Shown here piece by piece: positions 9,224-18,422 of a stretch of DNA of 64,000 nucleotides. Below the pieces are notes generated by a model, which searched no databases, was not told the DNA's origin, and worked only from the letters and a program-made list of their open reading frames with translations. Position 1 is the first letter of the stretch, and every line of letters begins with the position of its first letter. Both the position numbers and the translations under genes were made by a program. Source of the stretch: Bacteroidota bacterium (GTDB taxonomy: Bacteria; Bacteroidota; Bacteroidia; AKYH767-A; 2013-40CM-41-45); the NCBI GenBank assembly GCA_016720935.1, contig JADKJP010000006.1:806001-870000 (forward strand), read 5' to 3'.

Positions 9224-11149
9224 ATGACAAAAACTTTTTCCAGGATAGCAGCGGGCACGGCAGTAGTACTGATGCTGGGCAGCTGCGCAAGTTACCACAT
9301 GCGTCAGGGTAACCGTATGTATTCGGATCTGGCCTATAGCAGTGCGATTGAAGAATACCAAAAGGCCCTGGGGAAGAAAAATTTTCCGGAAGGACAGATC
9401 AAACTGGCCGAATGCTATCGGTTGACCAACAATCTTGGCAAAGCGGAAGAGGCGTATGGCAAGGTGATGCAGCTCAAAGAAGTGCAGCCGGTTCACCGTT
9501 TGCGTTATGCGCAGCTGCTTATGCGGAGCGGCAAATACGAACAGGCGAAAAATTATTTTGATCAGTATCTTGGCAGCCAGCCGACGGACGAAGGAGCACG
9601 CAAACTACGCAACAGCTGCGACAGTATTACACGGTGGCAGACCGACAGCGCCCGCTACACACTTGAAAAGAGCGGAGTCAATACGGGTCAGAGTAACTTC
9701 AGTCCGGTGTGGTATAAAGACGGAATCGTTTTTGTGAGCGACCGCACACCGGGCAAAGGCAGTACGAAAACCTACGAGTGGACAGGCCGTCCGTTTTTGG
9801 ATTTGTATTATTCCAAAAGCGATGGCAAAGGAGGCTATGGCAGTCCGGAACTGATGCGAGGAGAACTCAATGGAATCTACCACGAAGGTCCTGCAAGCTT
9901 CAGCAGCAAAGGCGATACGGTATACTTCACACGGAATACGTATGTAAAGAAGAAAGTAAAGAAATCGGATGATGATGTGGTGATCTTAAAGATCTGCCAG
10001 GGCATCAAGAAAGACAGTACCTTCAGAGAGATCACGGACTTTGCCTACAACAGCATTGATTACAGTACGGGTCACCCGAGCTTAAGCAAAGACGGCAACA
10101 TGCTTTATTTTGTGAGCGACATGCCGGGCGGTCAGGGCGGAACGGATGTTTACCAGTGTAAGAAAGTGAACGGACAGTGGAGCAAACCGGAAAACCTGGG
10201 CTCTGCGATCAACAGTCCGTACAACGAACTGTTCCCGATGATCTGGCAGGATTCGGTACTGTACTTCAGTTCGGAAGGCCATTACGGCATGGGCGGACTG
10301 GATGTGTTCAGCAGTACCAGAGAAGGTGGCAGCTGGAGCCGTCCACAGAACATGGGCTATCCGCTGAACACGAGCTACGATGATTTTGGCATCGCGCTGA
10401 ACGACAGCGGAACGGCAGGACTGGTATCGAGTAACCGGAATACACAGAATACGACCCAGGATAATATCTACTCCTTCGCGGTGAATGATCTTCGCTTCAG
10501 TCTGGAAGGAATCGCAGTTGAGAAATCGACACAGGAACCGCTGTCGGGAGTAGTGGTGGAACTGACCAACAAGAAGAGTGGCAAAAAGGAAAGCGTAACC
10601 ACGGGACCTGACGGAAAGTTTTTCTTTAAACTGAACCCGGAAACGGATTATGTGGTGGTGGGCAGCAGAGACAGTTACTTTACCAATACGGAACCGGTCA
10701 GTACGGTAGGGAAGAAGCGGAGCGAGAATATGTTTGTGAAGCTGAAGCTGGAGATGGAACAGATTGTGGTGAACAAACCGATCGTGCTGGAGAACATCTA
10801 TTACGATCTTGACAAATACAACATTCGTCCGGATGCGGCTGAAGGGTTGGATAAGCTGGTAGGCATCATGAAAGACAATCCGGAGATCTCGATCGAGCTG
10901 AGTTCACATACAGACTCCAGAGCGGAAGACAAATACAACATGACTTTGTCACAGAAGCGTGCAGAATCAGCGGTGAGTTACCTGGTGAGTCACGGCATCG
11001 CCGCAGAGCGAATGATGGCCAAAGGTTATGGAGAATCCCGCCTGGTGAATGGCTGCAGCAACGGAGTGGAATGTACCGAAGAACAACATCAGGCCAACCG
11101 CAGAACAGAGTTCAAGGTGACCAGGATGGAAAAGAAGGCACAGGAATAA
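9224..11149 (+). CDS. TPR / beta-propeller / OmpA-like lipoprotein, copy 1
   Basis: A 641-aa predicted lipoprotein with lipobox LGSC (Cys at about 21). Domain order: TPR-like helices (about 25-135), WD40-like PD40 propeller blades (about 160-400, with motifs such as SKDGNMLYFVSD and GGTDVY), a carboxypeptidase-regulatory-like beta-sandwich (about 420-500), and a C-terminal OmpA-like peptidoglycan-binding domain (about 520-635, with SSHTDSR and NRRTEFKV). This order matches PorE-like T9SS-associated proteins, which bind peptidoglycan and help anchor the secretion and gliding machinery in the periplasm. It follows the SprF-like barrel in both modules, so the three genes probably form an adhesin, exporter and anchor unit. 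It differs from copy 2 at only a few residues apart from the signal peptide and the last residues. Confidence 0.9.
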   Translation: MTKTFSRIAAGTAVVLMLGSCASYHMRQGNRMYSDLAYSSAIEEYQKALGKKNFPEGQIKLAECYRLTNNLGKAEEAYGKVMQLKEVQPVHRLRYAQLLMRSGKYEQAKNYFDQYLGSQPTDEGARKLRNSCDSITRWQTDSARYTLEKSGVNTGQSNFSPVWYKDGIVFVSDRTPGKGSTKTYEWTGRPFLDLYYSKSDGKGGYGSPELMRGELNGIYHEGPASFSSKGDTVYFTRNTYVKKKVKKSDDDVVILKICQGIKKDSTFREITDFAYNSIDYSTGHPSLSKDGNMLYFVSDMPGGQGGTDVYQCKKVNGQWSKPENLGSAINSPYNELFPMIWQDSVLYFSSEGHYGMGGLDVFSSTREGGSWSRPQNMGYPLNTSYDDFGIALNDSGTAGLVSSNRNTQNTTQDNIYSFAVNDLRFSLEGIAVEKSTQEPLSGVVVELTNKKSGKKESVTTGPDGKFFFKLNPETDYVVVGSRDSYFTNTEPVSTVGKKRSENMFVKLKLEMEQIVVNKPIVLENIYYDLDKYNIRPDAAEGLDKLVGIMKDNPEISIELSSHTDSRAEDKYNMTLSQKRAESAVSYLVSHGIAAERMMAKGYGESRLVNGCSNGVECTEEQHQANRRTEFKVTRMEKKAQE

Positions 11150-11479
11150 AAAGATAATTTACGATTTGAAACCGGGGAACTCAACAGGAGTTTCCCGGTT
11201 TTTTTTTGAATCAAATTTCAAATCACGATGAAAATATATTCATAATGAAAAAGTAATTCAGACTTTTCGATGATAGAAATTTTGGAATTCAGCTCTTATA
11301 AAAGCTGACGATAATCTGATGTTAAAACTCTCATTTTCTGTTAATAAAAGTGTTCATAAGGAAGACATGTATAGAGTGATTTAATAGACTGTGAAATACG
11401 AACTTGCAACGTTGAAGTAAGCTTGTTTGAAAAGCGTTTAAACAGGCACGTGTTATTTTACATTACTCTATCCCTCCTA
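11150..11479. other. Gap between module 1 and adhesin 2
   Basis: About 330 bp without a gene. It holds the terminator of module 1 and a small dyad (TCAGCT ... AGCTGA, 11289-11308) that could be an operator. I see no clear promoter or RNA gene, and no heptamer array. Confidence 0.5.
11169..11208 (+). terminator. Intrinsic terminator of module 1
   Basis: A stem of AAACCGGGGAACT with AGTTTCCCGGTTT (13 bp, one mismatch), a 7-nt loop and a long T run, starting 20 bp after the lipoprotein stop. It separates the two adhesin modules transcriptionally. Confidence 0.9.
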
Positions 11480-14400
11480 ATGAAACAATTATTCCATATG
11501 CCGGCAAAAAGAAAATCAGGTACAGGTAAATTCTCCATATCATCCTTTGTTTTGTTGATTTTGTTTTTTGTTTCTACATCTCAGAAAACATTCGCAACAC
11601 ATTCATCCGGAGCGGATTTGACATACACTTGGGTGAGTGGTAATACATATACCGTTACTGTATCCTTTTACAGGGATTGCGCCGGTGTTGCGGCTCCGGG
11701 AACTGTGACGCTGAACGCGAAATCAATATCGTGTAGTAAAAACCAGAATTTCACTTTGAATCTGGTTCCGGGTACCGGACAGGAAATTACTTTTCCATGC
11801 AGAACAGTAGTGACAAAGTGTACAGATATAAATTCCCCTTATGCAGGTTATCAGCAATATGTTTACAAGAACAATGTCACACTTCCCCAACAATGTACTG
11901 ATTGGGTGCTGAGTTTTTATGTGTGTTGCCGGAATTGCGCGATTACTACTTTGAACAATCCTTGCAGCGACAATATGTATGTTGAAGCAACATTGAACAA
12001 CCTTGCTTTTCAATCGAACAGCTCACCTCAGTTCACGAATATTCCTGTAGCCTTTGTTTGCGTAAATCAAAGCTTCACTTATAATCACGGTGTGTATGAT
12101 CCGAATGGTGACTCACTTGTTTATTCTTTTATCACACCAAAGAAATACGATGCAGGTACAAATACAATTGGTACTGTAACTTTCAATCCGGGTTATTCAG
12201 CCTCGTCTCCATTGACTTCCAGTCCTGCTGTTAGCCTCAATGGTGTAACAGGAGACATTAATATGAATGCGACTGCAACAGGTGAAATTGGTGTAACGGC
12301 AATCCTTGTCAGGGAATATAGAAATGGGGTGCTGATCGGAAGTGTTATCCGTGATATGCAATTCCTGACCAAGATGTGTAATCCGAATTTATTACCAGTC
12401 GCATCCGGAATTAATGGTACTAACATTTTTGCAACAGTCGGCTGTCCTGGAAATACGCTTTCGTTTACCGTGAATTCTACCGACCCGAATCCTGCAGATA
12501 CAATACTTATGTACTGGAACGATGTGATTCCCGGAGCTACATTTACTACTAATGGCGCCTTGAACCCAACCGGAACATTTACATGGACTCCAACACAAGC
12601 GGATGCTCGTTCACAGCCTTATTCCTTTATCGTAATTGTTCGTGACAACGCCTGTCCGACAAATGGGTCGCAAACATTTTCCTATTCTATCATGGTTCCT
12701 GTCATTGATGTGAATGTGAGCTCGCCCGGTTATAATGGTTACAATTTGCATTGTAACGGTGGTAGTGATGGTGCAATTACGGCTGTTGCTACGGGTGGTA
12801 CATTGCCATACACCTATGCCTGGAATCCTACAGGACAAACAACACAAACTGCAACCGGACTGGGAGTTGGTACATATACTGTGACAGTTTCCGACGCAAG
12901 TGGTTGTACCAAAACTAATTCTACCACACTAACTGCTCCACCCACAATTGTCACTTCAACAGTTGCCTCTTCAACGGATGTGAGTTGTTTCGGTGGTGCT
13001 GATGGAACTGCAACCGCTTCCGGTTCGGGGGGATTGACACCTTATTCTTATTCATGGTCTCCGGGTGGACAAACAACTCTGACAGCAACCGGATTGAATG
13101 CGAATACATATATAGTAACCATCACTGACAGGAATAGTTGCACGAGTTCGGATACCATTCAGATTACAGAACCAACAGTTCTGAATGCTTCCATTTCAGG
13201 TTTTACAAATGTTACTTGTAATGGCAATGCCAATGGTACCATTTCTACCAGTGTGAGCGGGGGTACATCTCCGTACACACATTCCTGGTCGAATGGAGCA
13301 ACCACCGCCAATATCACTGCTCTGGCTCCCGGAACGTATACCGACACAGTTCGTGATTCAAAAGGCTGTCAGCAACTGATCAGTCAGGTTATCACACAGC
13401 CAGGTGCAGCTGTTGGTATTCCTGCATCATCCGTTTCAACTACCAATGTTCTTTGTAATGGTGGCTTCAGTGGAACGGCAAATATTGTTCCATCAGGTGG
13501 AACGGCTCCTTATACTATTTCATGGTCAAATGGTGATGCCGGTTTGAGCGCGGACAGTTTATTCGCGGGAACATATACAGTGACCGTTGTTGACGCCAAC
13601 TTATGTACTTTCGATACGACAGTAAATATTACAGAACCTCAGGTCTTATCGTCTTCCTTTATAAATTTCTCGACTACTCCCGGTGGAACGAATATCGCTT
13701 GTAACGGTGACGCGACCGGAACTGTGAAAGTAACGGTGCTCGGAGGGACATCGCCATACAGTTATTCCTGGTCAAATGGTTCAACAGTTGATTCCATAGC
13801 ATTAGTTACTGCGGGTACATATATTGTAACGGTTACAGATAATAATGGATGTACACTTTCGGATACAACTACATTGACAGAACCCACGTTGTTACAAGAT
13901 TCCCTGATCGTTCATGATGTAATTTGTAAGGGAGAAGCGTCCGGTTGGATCAAAACTGTCGCTTATGGTGGTTCATCACCATATAGTTATTCCTGGAACC
14001 CGCTTTCACAAACTACAGATAGCATTGGTGGATTGTTTGCCGGTTTTTATGATGTCACCATCACCGATGTGAATGGTTGTTCTATTCTGGATACTGTAAC
14101 AGTAACAGAACCGGATACACTTGTTCCGCTCATTACTGCCATCCAGTTTTTCGGGGATGTGAATGTGAGATGTTTTGGTGATTCATCCGGAACTGTGTGG
14201 GCACAGGTAACCGGGGGAACTTCACCTTACACTTATTTGTGGTCAACAAGTTCGGCTAATGATTCAGTATTCAATCAGCCAGCGGGCGATCTTGAATTGC
14301 TGGTGCGTGATGTCAACGGTTGTTCTATTCTCGGCAATACAACCCTGGTACAACCAACTCCGTTCAACTATGCTCCGGTTATTCAGCAGCCAAGATGTTT

Positions 14401-17215
14401 TGGAGATTCATCCGGTTACGTGATTTTGAATGCTTCCGGAAGTGTCGGACCTTATACATATGCATGGTCATCAGGAGCGACAACTGATTCTTGTGGTCAT
14501 TTGACATCCGGAACAGTTTACGCGATTGTTACTGACGTGAACAGTTGTACCGACAGTGTTGGATTTGTTCTTCCGAATCCTGATTCACTGACAACTCCTG
14601 CGGTCACAACTGATTTTCAGGGATACAGTGTGGCGTGTAATGGCGGAAGCAATGGATATATTGTTTTGCATGTAAGTGGGGGAGACGGGAATTACACTTA
14701 TTCATGGTCCAATACCGCTACAACAGATAGTATATTCGGACTTAACGCAGGGACATATACTGTCACTATCCTTGATGGAAATGGTTGCCGCAAAGATACA
14801 AGTGTTACTTTGTCAGAACCTCCTGTCCTGGATGATACCTTACTGGCAACGTCATTCAACGGTGGTGTGAATATTTCTTGTTTTGGTTACAATGATGGTA
14901 CAGCATATTCTACTGTCACCGGAGGTGTTCCGCCTTATCAATACCTATGGTCGAACGGAGATGTTGCGGATTCGGCAGTGGGCCTCACCGCGGGAACATA
15001 TTACCTTACTGTAACTGACAGCAATGGTTGCCAGCATACTGATTCTATCGCCTTCACGCAGCCGATTCCTGTTAACCTCTCCGCTACTTTGTCAACTTTT
15101 AACGGTTACAATGTTCCATGTAATGGAGATTCGCTTGCTTGTGTTACCCTTGCAGTAGGAGGTGGAAATGCTCCATACACATATGTTTGGGATATTCAGG
15201 ATACAGCGACTGGATCGCAATTGTGTAATCTCCCTGCCGATACAATCAACGTGAGAATCTTTGACGCGAATGGTTGTACGCTCGATACTACATTCATTCT
15301 TACTGAACCTCTTCCATTAGGTCCGAATGCTACACTTTCAGGATTTAACGGTTTCAATATTTCATGTAATGGATCCGCGGATGGATTCATCAACCTTAGC
15401 GTCAGTGGTGGTGTTACACCAATTGATTATTTGTGGTCCAATACTGAAACAACCCAGAATATCACCGGATTAGTTGCCAATACTTACAGTGTCAATATCA
15501 CTGATGCAAATGGTTGCATTGATTCAGCAAGTTTCACTCTCACCGAGCCACCCGCTATCACAAATACAGTTAGTTCTACTCCGACTACATGCGGACAATC
15601 AAATGGTACTGCTACTGTAACCATGACCGGTGGACTCACTCCTTATTCATACAGCTGGAGTCCCGGCGGACAAACTACTGCTACTGCAACCGGATTGGCT
15701 CCGAATACTTATTATATCACAATTACAGACAGCGTTAATTGCACACATTTAGATAGTGTGGTTGTGAGCGCTTTACCGGTTATTGCTGCAAGTATTGCTT
15801 CGCAATCTGATAATCTTTGTTTTGGTTCCGCCATTGGTAATGCAACTCTTTCACTTTCCGGTGGAACTTCTCCTTTCACATATGTATGGTCGAATGGTGA
15901 TACAGGAATTACAGCAGATAGTCTGCCGGCAGGACTTATTTCTGTTACCATAACTGATTCAAATAATTGTACGGGATCAGCATCAACGACCATTACCGAA
16001 CCTGCACAAATTGTTCCAACTGTTACAGGAACTGATGCACTATGCAGTGGGGTCAATGACGGTTCTGCTTCTGTAAGTGTAGCCGGTGGAACATCTCCAT
16101 TTAGTTATTCATGGTCAAATGGAGATTCGGGTTCCTTGTCTGATAGTCTCGGAGCAGGTTATGCAGTGGTTACTATTACTGACAACAATTCCTGTACTGT
16201 ACTCGATTCAGTGAATATACTTCAGCCTTCATCTATTGTATCATCCATTACTACGACATCTCCTGTGAGTTGCAATAGTGGAGATAATGGATCCGCAATT
16301 GTTGCTGCTCCTTCCGGTGGAACAAGTCCTTATACATATTTGTGGTCCAATGGTGATGCAACACCTACAGCAGATAGTCTTACTGCCGGTCCGGTTACCG
16401 TAGTAATTACAGATGCAAATGGATGTACGTTGTCCTTAAATGGATCGATCACTCAGCCGGTAGCTATAGCGATCAATGCGACTTCCACAAATGTCACTTG
16501 TTATGGTGATGCGGATGGTGCCGCTAATGCAGCAGTTTCCGGAGGAACAAGTCCATACAGTTATGCATGGTCTCCAAGCGGTGGAACAGCGGTTTCGGCT
16601 TCAGGTCTGGCACCGGGAACCTATACTGTTACAGTAACTGATGGAAACAATTGTACCAGCACTTCTTCTGTAGTCATCACACAGCCGAACCAGATTCTTG
16701 CACAAGCTGGATCAGATCAAGCCGGTTGTGATCCTGTGTTTGCTCTCGATGCGCAGTTGAGTGGCAGCGTGACAGGAACATGGAGTCATCTTACAGGAAA
16801 TGCGACTTTCAGTAGTATTTCTTCTCCAAACGCAACTGTCACCAATCTTTCTGATGGTGCCAATATTCTCCTTTGGACGATTACCGATGGAACATGTTAT
16901 GGATACGATACTGTACAAATTACAATCAGCCCTGCTGCTGACTGTGATCTGGATCTTCCTTCCGCATTTTCTCCAAATGGTGATCAGTTCTCTGAGTATT
17001 ATGAAATCCACGGAATAAACAAATATCCTGAAAATACATTCATCGTCTTCAACCGTTGGGGCAATGAAGTTTACAGAAAAGAAAATTATAAAAACAACGA
17101 CTGGAACGGTCAGAATAAGGATGGCGATCCATTACCGGAAGGAACTTATTTTGTTGTGCTTTCTATCAAGAATTCTGATATCCGTAAAAACACTTACGTG
17201 GATCTGAGAAGATAA
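11480..17215 (+). CDS. SprB-repeat surface adhesin 2, T9SS type B cargo
   Basis: A 1911-aa paralogue of the first adhesin. I place the start at 11480 (MKQLFHMPAKR); in-frame starts at 11423 and 11498 are possible, and the hydrophobic signal peptide ends near KTFATHSSG. The Cys-rich N-terminal region (about 45-420, FYRDC, QCTDW, CCRNC) matches adhesin 1. I count seventeen SprB-type repeats (about 420-1740), against seven in adhesin 1. The C-terminal T9SS type B domain (about 1820-1911; LPSAFSPNGDQFSEYYEI ... YVDLRR) closely resembles that of adhesin 1. Repeat number therefore sets the length of the stalk, while the tip-like N-terminus and export signal are conserved. The gene is followed by its own SprF-like barrel and OmpA-like lipoprotein. 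Confidence 0.88.
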   Translation: MKQLFHMPAKRKSGTGKFSISSFVLLILFFVSTSQKTFATHSSGADLTYTWVSGNTYTVTVSFYRDCAGVAAPGTVTLNAKSISCSKNQNFTLNLVPGTGQEITFPCRTVVTKCTDINSPYAGYQQYVYKNNVTLPQQCTDWVLSFYVCCRNCAITTLNNPCSDNMYVEATLNNLAFQSNSSPQFTNIPVAFVCVNQSFTYNHGVYDPNGDSLVYSFITPKKYDAGTNTIGTVTFNPGYSASSPLTSSPAVSLNGVTGDINMNATATGEIGVTAILVREYRNGVLIGSVIRDMQFLTKMCNPNLLPVASGINGTNIFATVGCPGNTLSFTVNSTDPNPADTILMYWNDVIPGATFTTNGALNPTGTFTWTPTQADARSQPYSFIVIVRDNACPTNGSQTFSYSIMVPVIDVNVSSPGYNGYNLHCNGGSDGAITAVATGGTLPYTYAWNPTGQTTQTATGLGVGTYTVTVSDASGCTKTNSTTLTAPPTIVTSTVASSTDVSCFGGADGTATASGSGGLTPYSYSWSPGGQTTLTATGLNANTYIVTITDRNSCTSSDTIQITEPTVLNASISGFTNVTCNGNANGTISTSVSGGTSPYTHSWSNGATTANITALAPGTYTDTVRDSKGCQQLISQVITQPGAAVGIPASSVSTTNVLCNGGFSGTANIVPSGGTAPYTISWSNGDAGLSADSLFAGTYTVTVVDANLCTFDTTVNITEPQVLSSSFINFSTTPGGTNIACNGDATGTVKVTVLGGTSPYSYSWSNGSTVDSIALVTAGTYIVTVTDNNGCTLSDTTTLTEPTLLQDSLIVHDVICKGEASGWIKTVAYGGSSPYSYSWNPLSQTTDSIGGLFAGFYDVTITDVNGCSILDTVTVTEPDTLVPLITAIQFFGDVNVRCFGDSSGTVWAQVTGGTSPYTYLWSTSSANDSVFNQPAGDLELLVRDVNGCSILGNTTLVQPTPFNYAPVIQQPRCFGDSSGYVILNASGSVGPYTYAWSSGATTDSCGHLTSGTVYAIVTDVNSCTDSVGFVLPNPDSLTTPAVTTDFQGYSVACNGGSNGYIVLHVSGGDGNYTYSWSNTATTDSIFGLNAGTYTVTILDGNGCRKDTSVTLSEPPVLDDTLLATSFNGGVNISCFGYNDGTAYSTVTGGVPPYQYLWSNGDVADSAVGLTAGTYYLTVTDSNGCQHTDSIAFTQPIPVNLSATLSTFNGYNVPCNGDSLACVTLAVGGGNAPYTYVWDIQDTATGSQLCNLPADTINVRIFDANGCTLDTTFILTEPLPLGPNATLSGFNGFNISCNGSADGFINLSVSGGVTPIDYLWSNTETTQNITGLVANTYSVNITDANGCIDSASFTLTEPPAITNTVSSTPTTCGQSNGTATVTMTGGLTPYSYSWSPGGQTTATATGLAPNTYYITITDSVNCTHLDSVVVSALPVIAASIASQSDNLCFGSAIGNATLSLSGGTSPFTYVWSNGDTGITADSLPAGLISVTITDSNNCTGSASTTITEPAQIVPTVTGTDALCSGVNDGSASVSVAGGTSPFSYSWSNGDSGSLSDSLGAGYAVVTITDNNSCTVLDSVNILQPSSIVSSITTTSPVSCNSGDNGSAIVAAPSGGTSPYTYLWSNGDATPTADSLTAGPVTVVITDANGCTLSLNGSITQPVAIAINATSTNVTCYGDADGAANAAVSGGTSPYSYAWSPSGGTAVSASGLAPGTYTVTVTDGNNCTSTSSVVITQPNQILAQAGSDQAGCDPVFALDAQLSGSVTGTWSHLTGNATFSSISSPNATVTNLSDGANILLWTITDGTCYGYDTVQITISPAADCDLDLPSAFSPNGDQFSEYYEIHGINKYPENTFIVFNRWGNEVYRKENYKNNDWNGQNKDGDPLPEGTYFVVLSIKNSDIRKNTYVDLRR

Positions 17216-17286
17216 TTGATTGAAGAAAAGAATTAGTTCGTAAAATTTTGAAAGCACGTTTGATTGAAGTATAAATTAATTTGCCC

Positions 17287-18216
17287 ATGAAAAGAATCTT
17301 GACGTTGTTGATGCTGCTGACGGGACTGAGCAGTTATGCTCAGCAGGACATCCTGGTAAGTCAGTACATGTTTAATCATTTGCTGCTGAACCCGGCGTAT
17401 GCGGGGAGCAAGGATTACATGATGGCGAGTTTGTTGTACCGCAAACAGTGGGTCGACTTCAAAGGAGCCCCGGAGACACAGGTTGCCTCGGTGCATGGTC
17501 CATTGGGTCTGACGCATTTTGGCTGGGGCGTTTTGCTGAGCCACGACAAGATCGCGGTGACGGATCGTACGGATGCATATCTGAACGCGGCGTATCATCT
17601 GCCTGTCGGCAAGAAGATGAAACTGTCGGTAGGTCTTCGCGCTGGCGGTGGTTACTACAGTTATAAGAACAGTGATTTAAAATACTGGGACACGGGAGAT
17701 CCTGCTTTCGCGGGCGATCAGGTGTCGAAGTTCCTGCCCAATGTAGGAGCGGGAGCGTATTTGTATACGGATAAATTTTACGCCGGACTGTCGGTACCGA
17801 CGATCATCAGTTACGATCCGAGCAAAAGCCTGAGTGTGGATGTAGCCAGCGGAGAAGTAGTCCCTCACCAGGTGCGTCACTATTTTGGAACAGTAGGTGT
17901 TGTGCTTCCGGTGCATCCGGATGTGGTGCTCAAACCAAGTGTGCTGGTAAAATATGTACAGAACGCACCGGTAGAAGCGGACTTCAATTTGAATGTACTA
18001 TTGGCCAATACGATCTGGATCGGCGGAAGCTACCGTACGGGCGACAGCTTTGTGGCGCTGCTGGAATTGCAGCTGAGCCGTAAACTACGTTTGGGCTATA
18101 GCTATGACTTCACGTTTACGGATATAAAAGATTACAGCTCGGGCTCTCATGAGATTATGCTGGGCTATGATTTTGGATACGATATTATGAAGATCAAGAC
18201 ACCGAGATATTTTTAA
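17287..18216 (+). CDS. SprF/PorP-family T9SS outer-membrane barrel, copy 2
   Basis: A 309-aa outer-membrane barrel, identical in protein sequence to the copy at 8062. The open frame extends two codons upstream (MPMKR), but the shared start is the Met at 17287. It has the same hallmarks: signal peptide ending SSYAQQ, NPAYAGS and YRKQW. It lies 71 bp after the larger adhesin and probably helps export it. Since the protein is unchanged while the two adhesins differ in length and repeat number, the barrel must handle both, presumably through their similar C-terminal domains. All of the roughly 23 DNA differences from copy 1 are silent. Confidence 0.92.
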   Translation: MKRILTLLMLLTGLSSYAQQDILVSQYMFNHLLLNPAYAGSKDYMMASLLYRKQWVDFKGAPETQVASVHGPLGLTHFGWGVLLSHDKIAVTDRTDAYLNAAYHLPVGKKMKLSVGLRAGGGYYSYKNSDLKYWDTGDPAFAGDQVSKFLPNVGAGAYLYTDKFYAGLSVPTIISYDPSKSLSVDVASGEVVPHQVRHYFGTVGVVLPVHPDVVLKPSVLVKYVQNAPVEADFNLNVLLANTIWIGGSYRTGDSFVALLELQLSRKLRLGYSYDFTFTDIKDYSSGSHEIMLGYDFGYDIMKIKTPRYF

Positions 18217-18218
18217 TT

Positions 18219-18395
18219 GGAGATTTTGGATTGTTGATTGGAGATTTTGGATTGTTGATTTTAGATTGAATTAGTGGTCGAAGAATTTTTTATCAATAAC
18301 TAAATAACCCAATAACCCAATAACTCAATAACCCAATAACCCAATAACCCAATAACCAATAACCAATAACTCAATAACTCAATAACGAATAACTA
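18219..18395. repeat. Paired heptamer/octamer arrays, locus 2
   Basis: Paralogue of locus 1. The left array (18219-18267) has seven 7-bp units: GGAGATT, TTGGATT, GTTGATT, GGAGATT, TTGGATT, GTTGATT, TTAGATT. The 27-bp spacer is unchanged from locus 1. The right array (18295-18395) has thirteen units, mostly 8-bp AATAACCC or AATAACTC, with three 7-bp units (AATAACC, AATAACC, AATAACG). Compared with locus 1, whole units have been gained, lost or exchanged. Confidence 0.95.
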
Positions 18396-18422
18396 ACAAC
18401 CAACCCGGAACTCACAAAGATC

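Larger units (their letters stand above)
8060..11128 (+). repeat. Duplicated porP-ompA segment, copy 1
   Basis: This segment is nearly identical to 17285-20327. Similarity starts two bases before the barrel start codon and stops a few codons before the end of the lipoprotein gene. It includes the intergenic repeat arrays, which differ between the copies. Flanking adhesin genes and upstream sequences are much more diverged. Confidence 0.93.
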
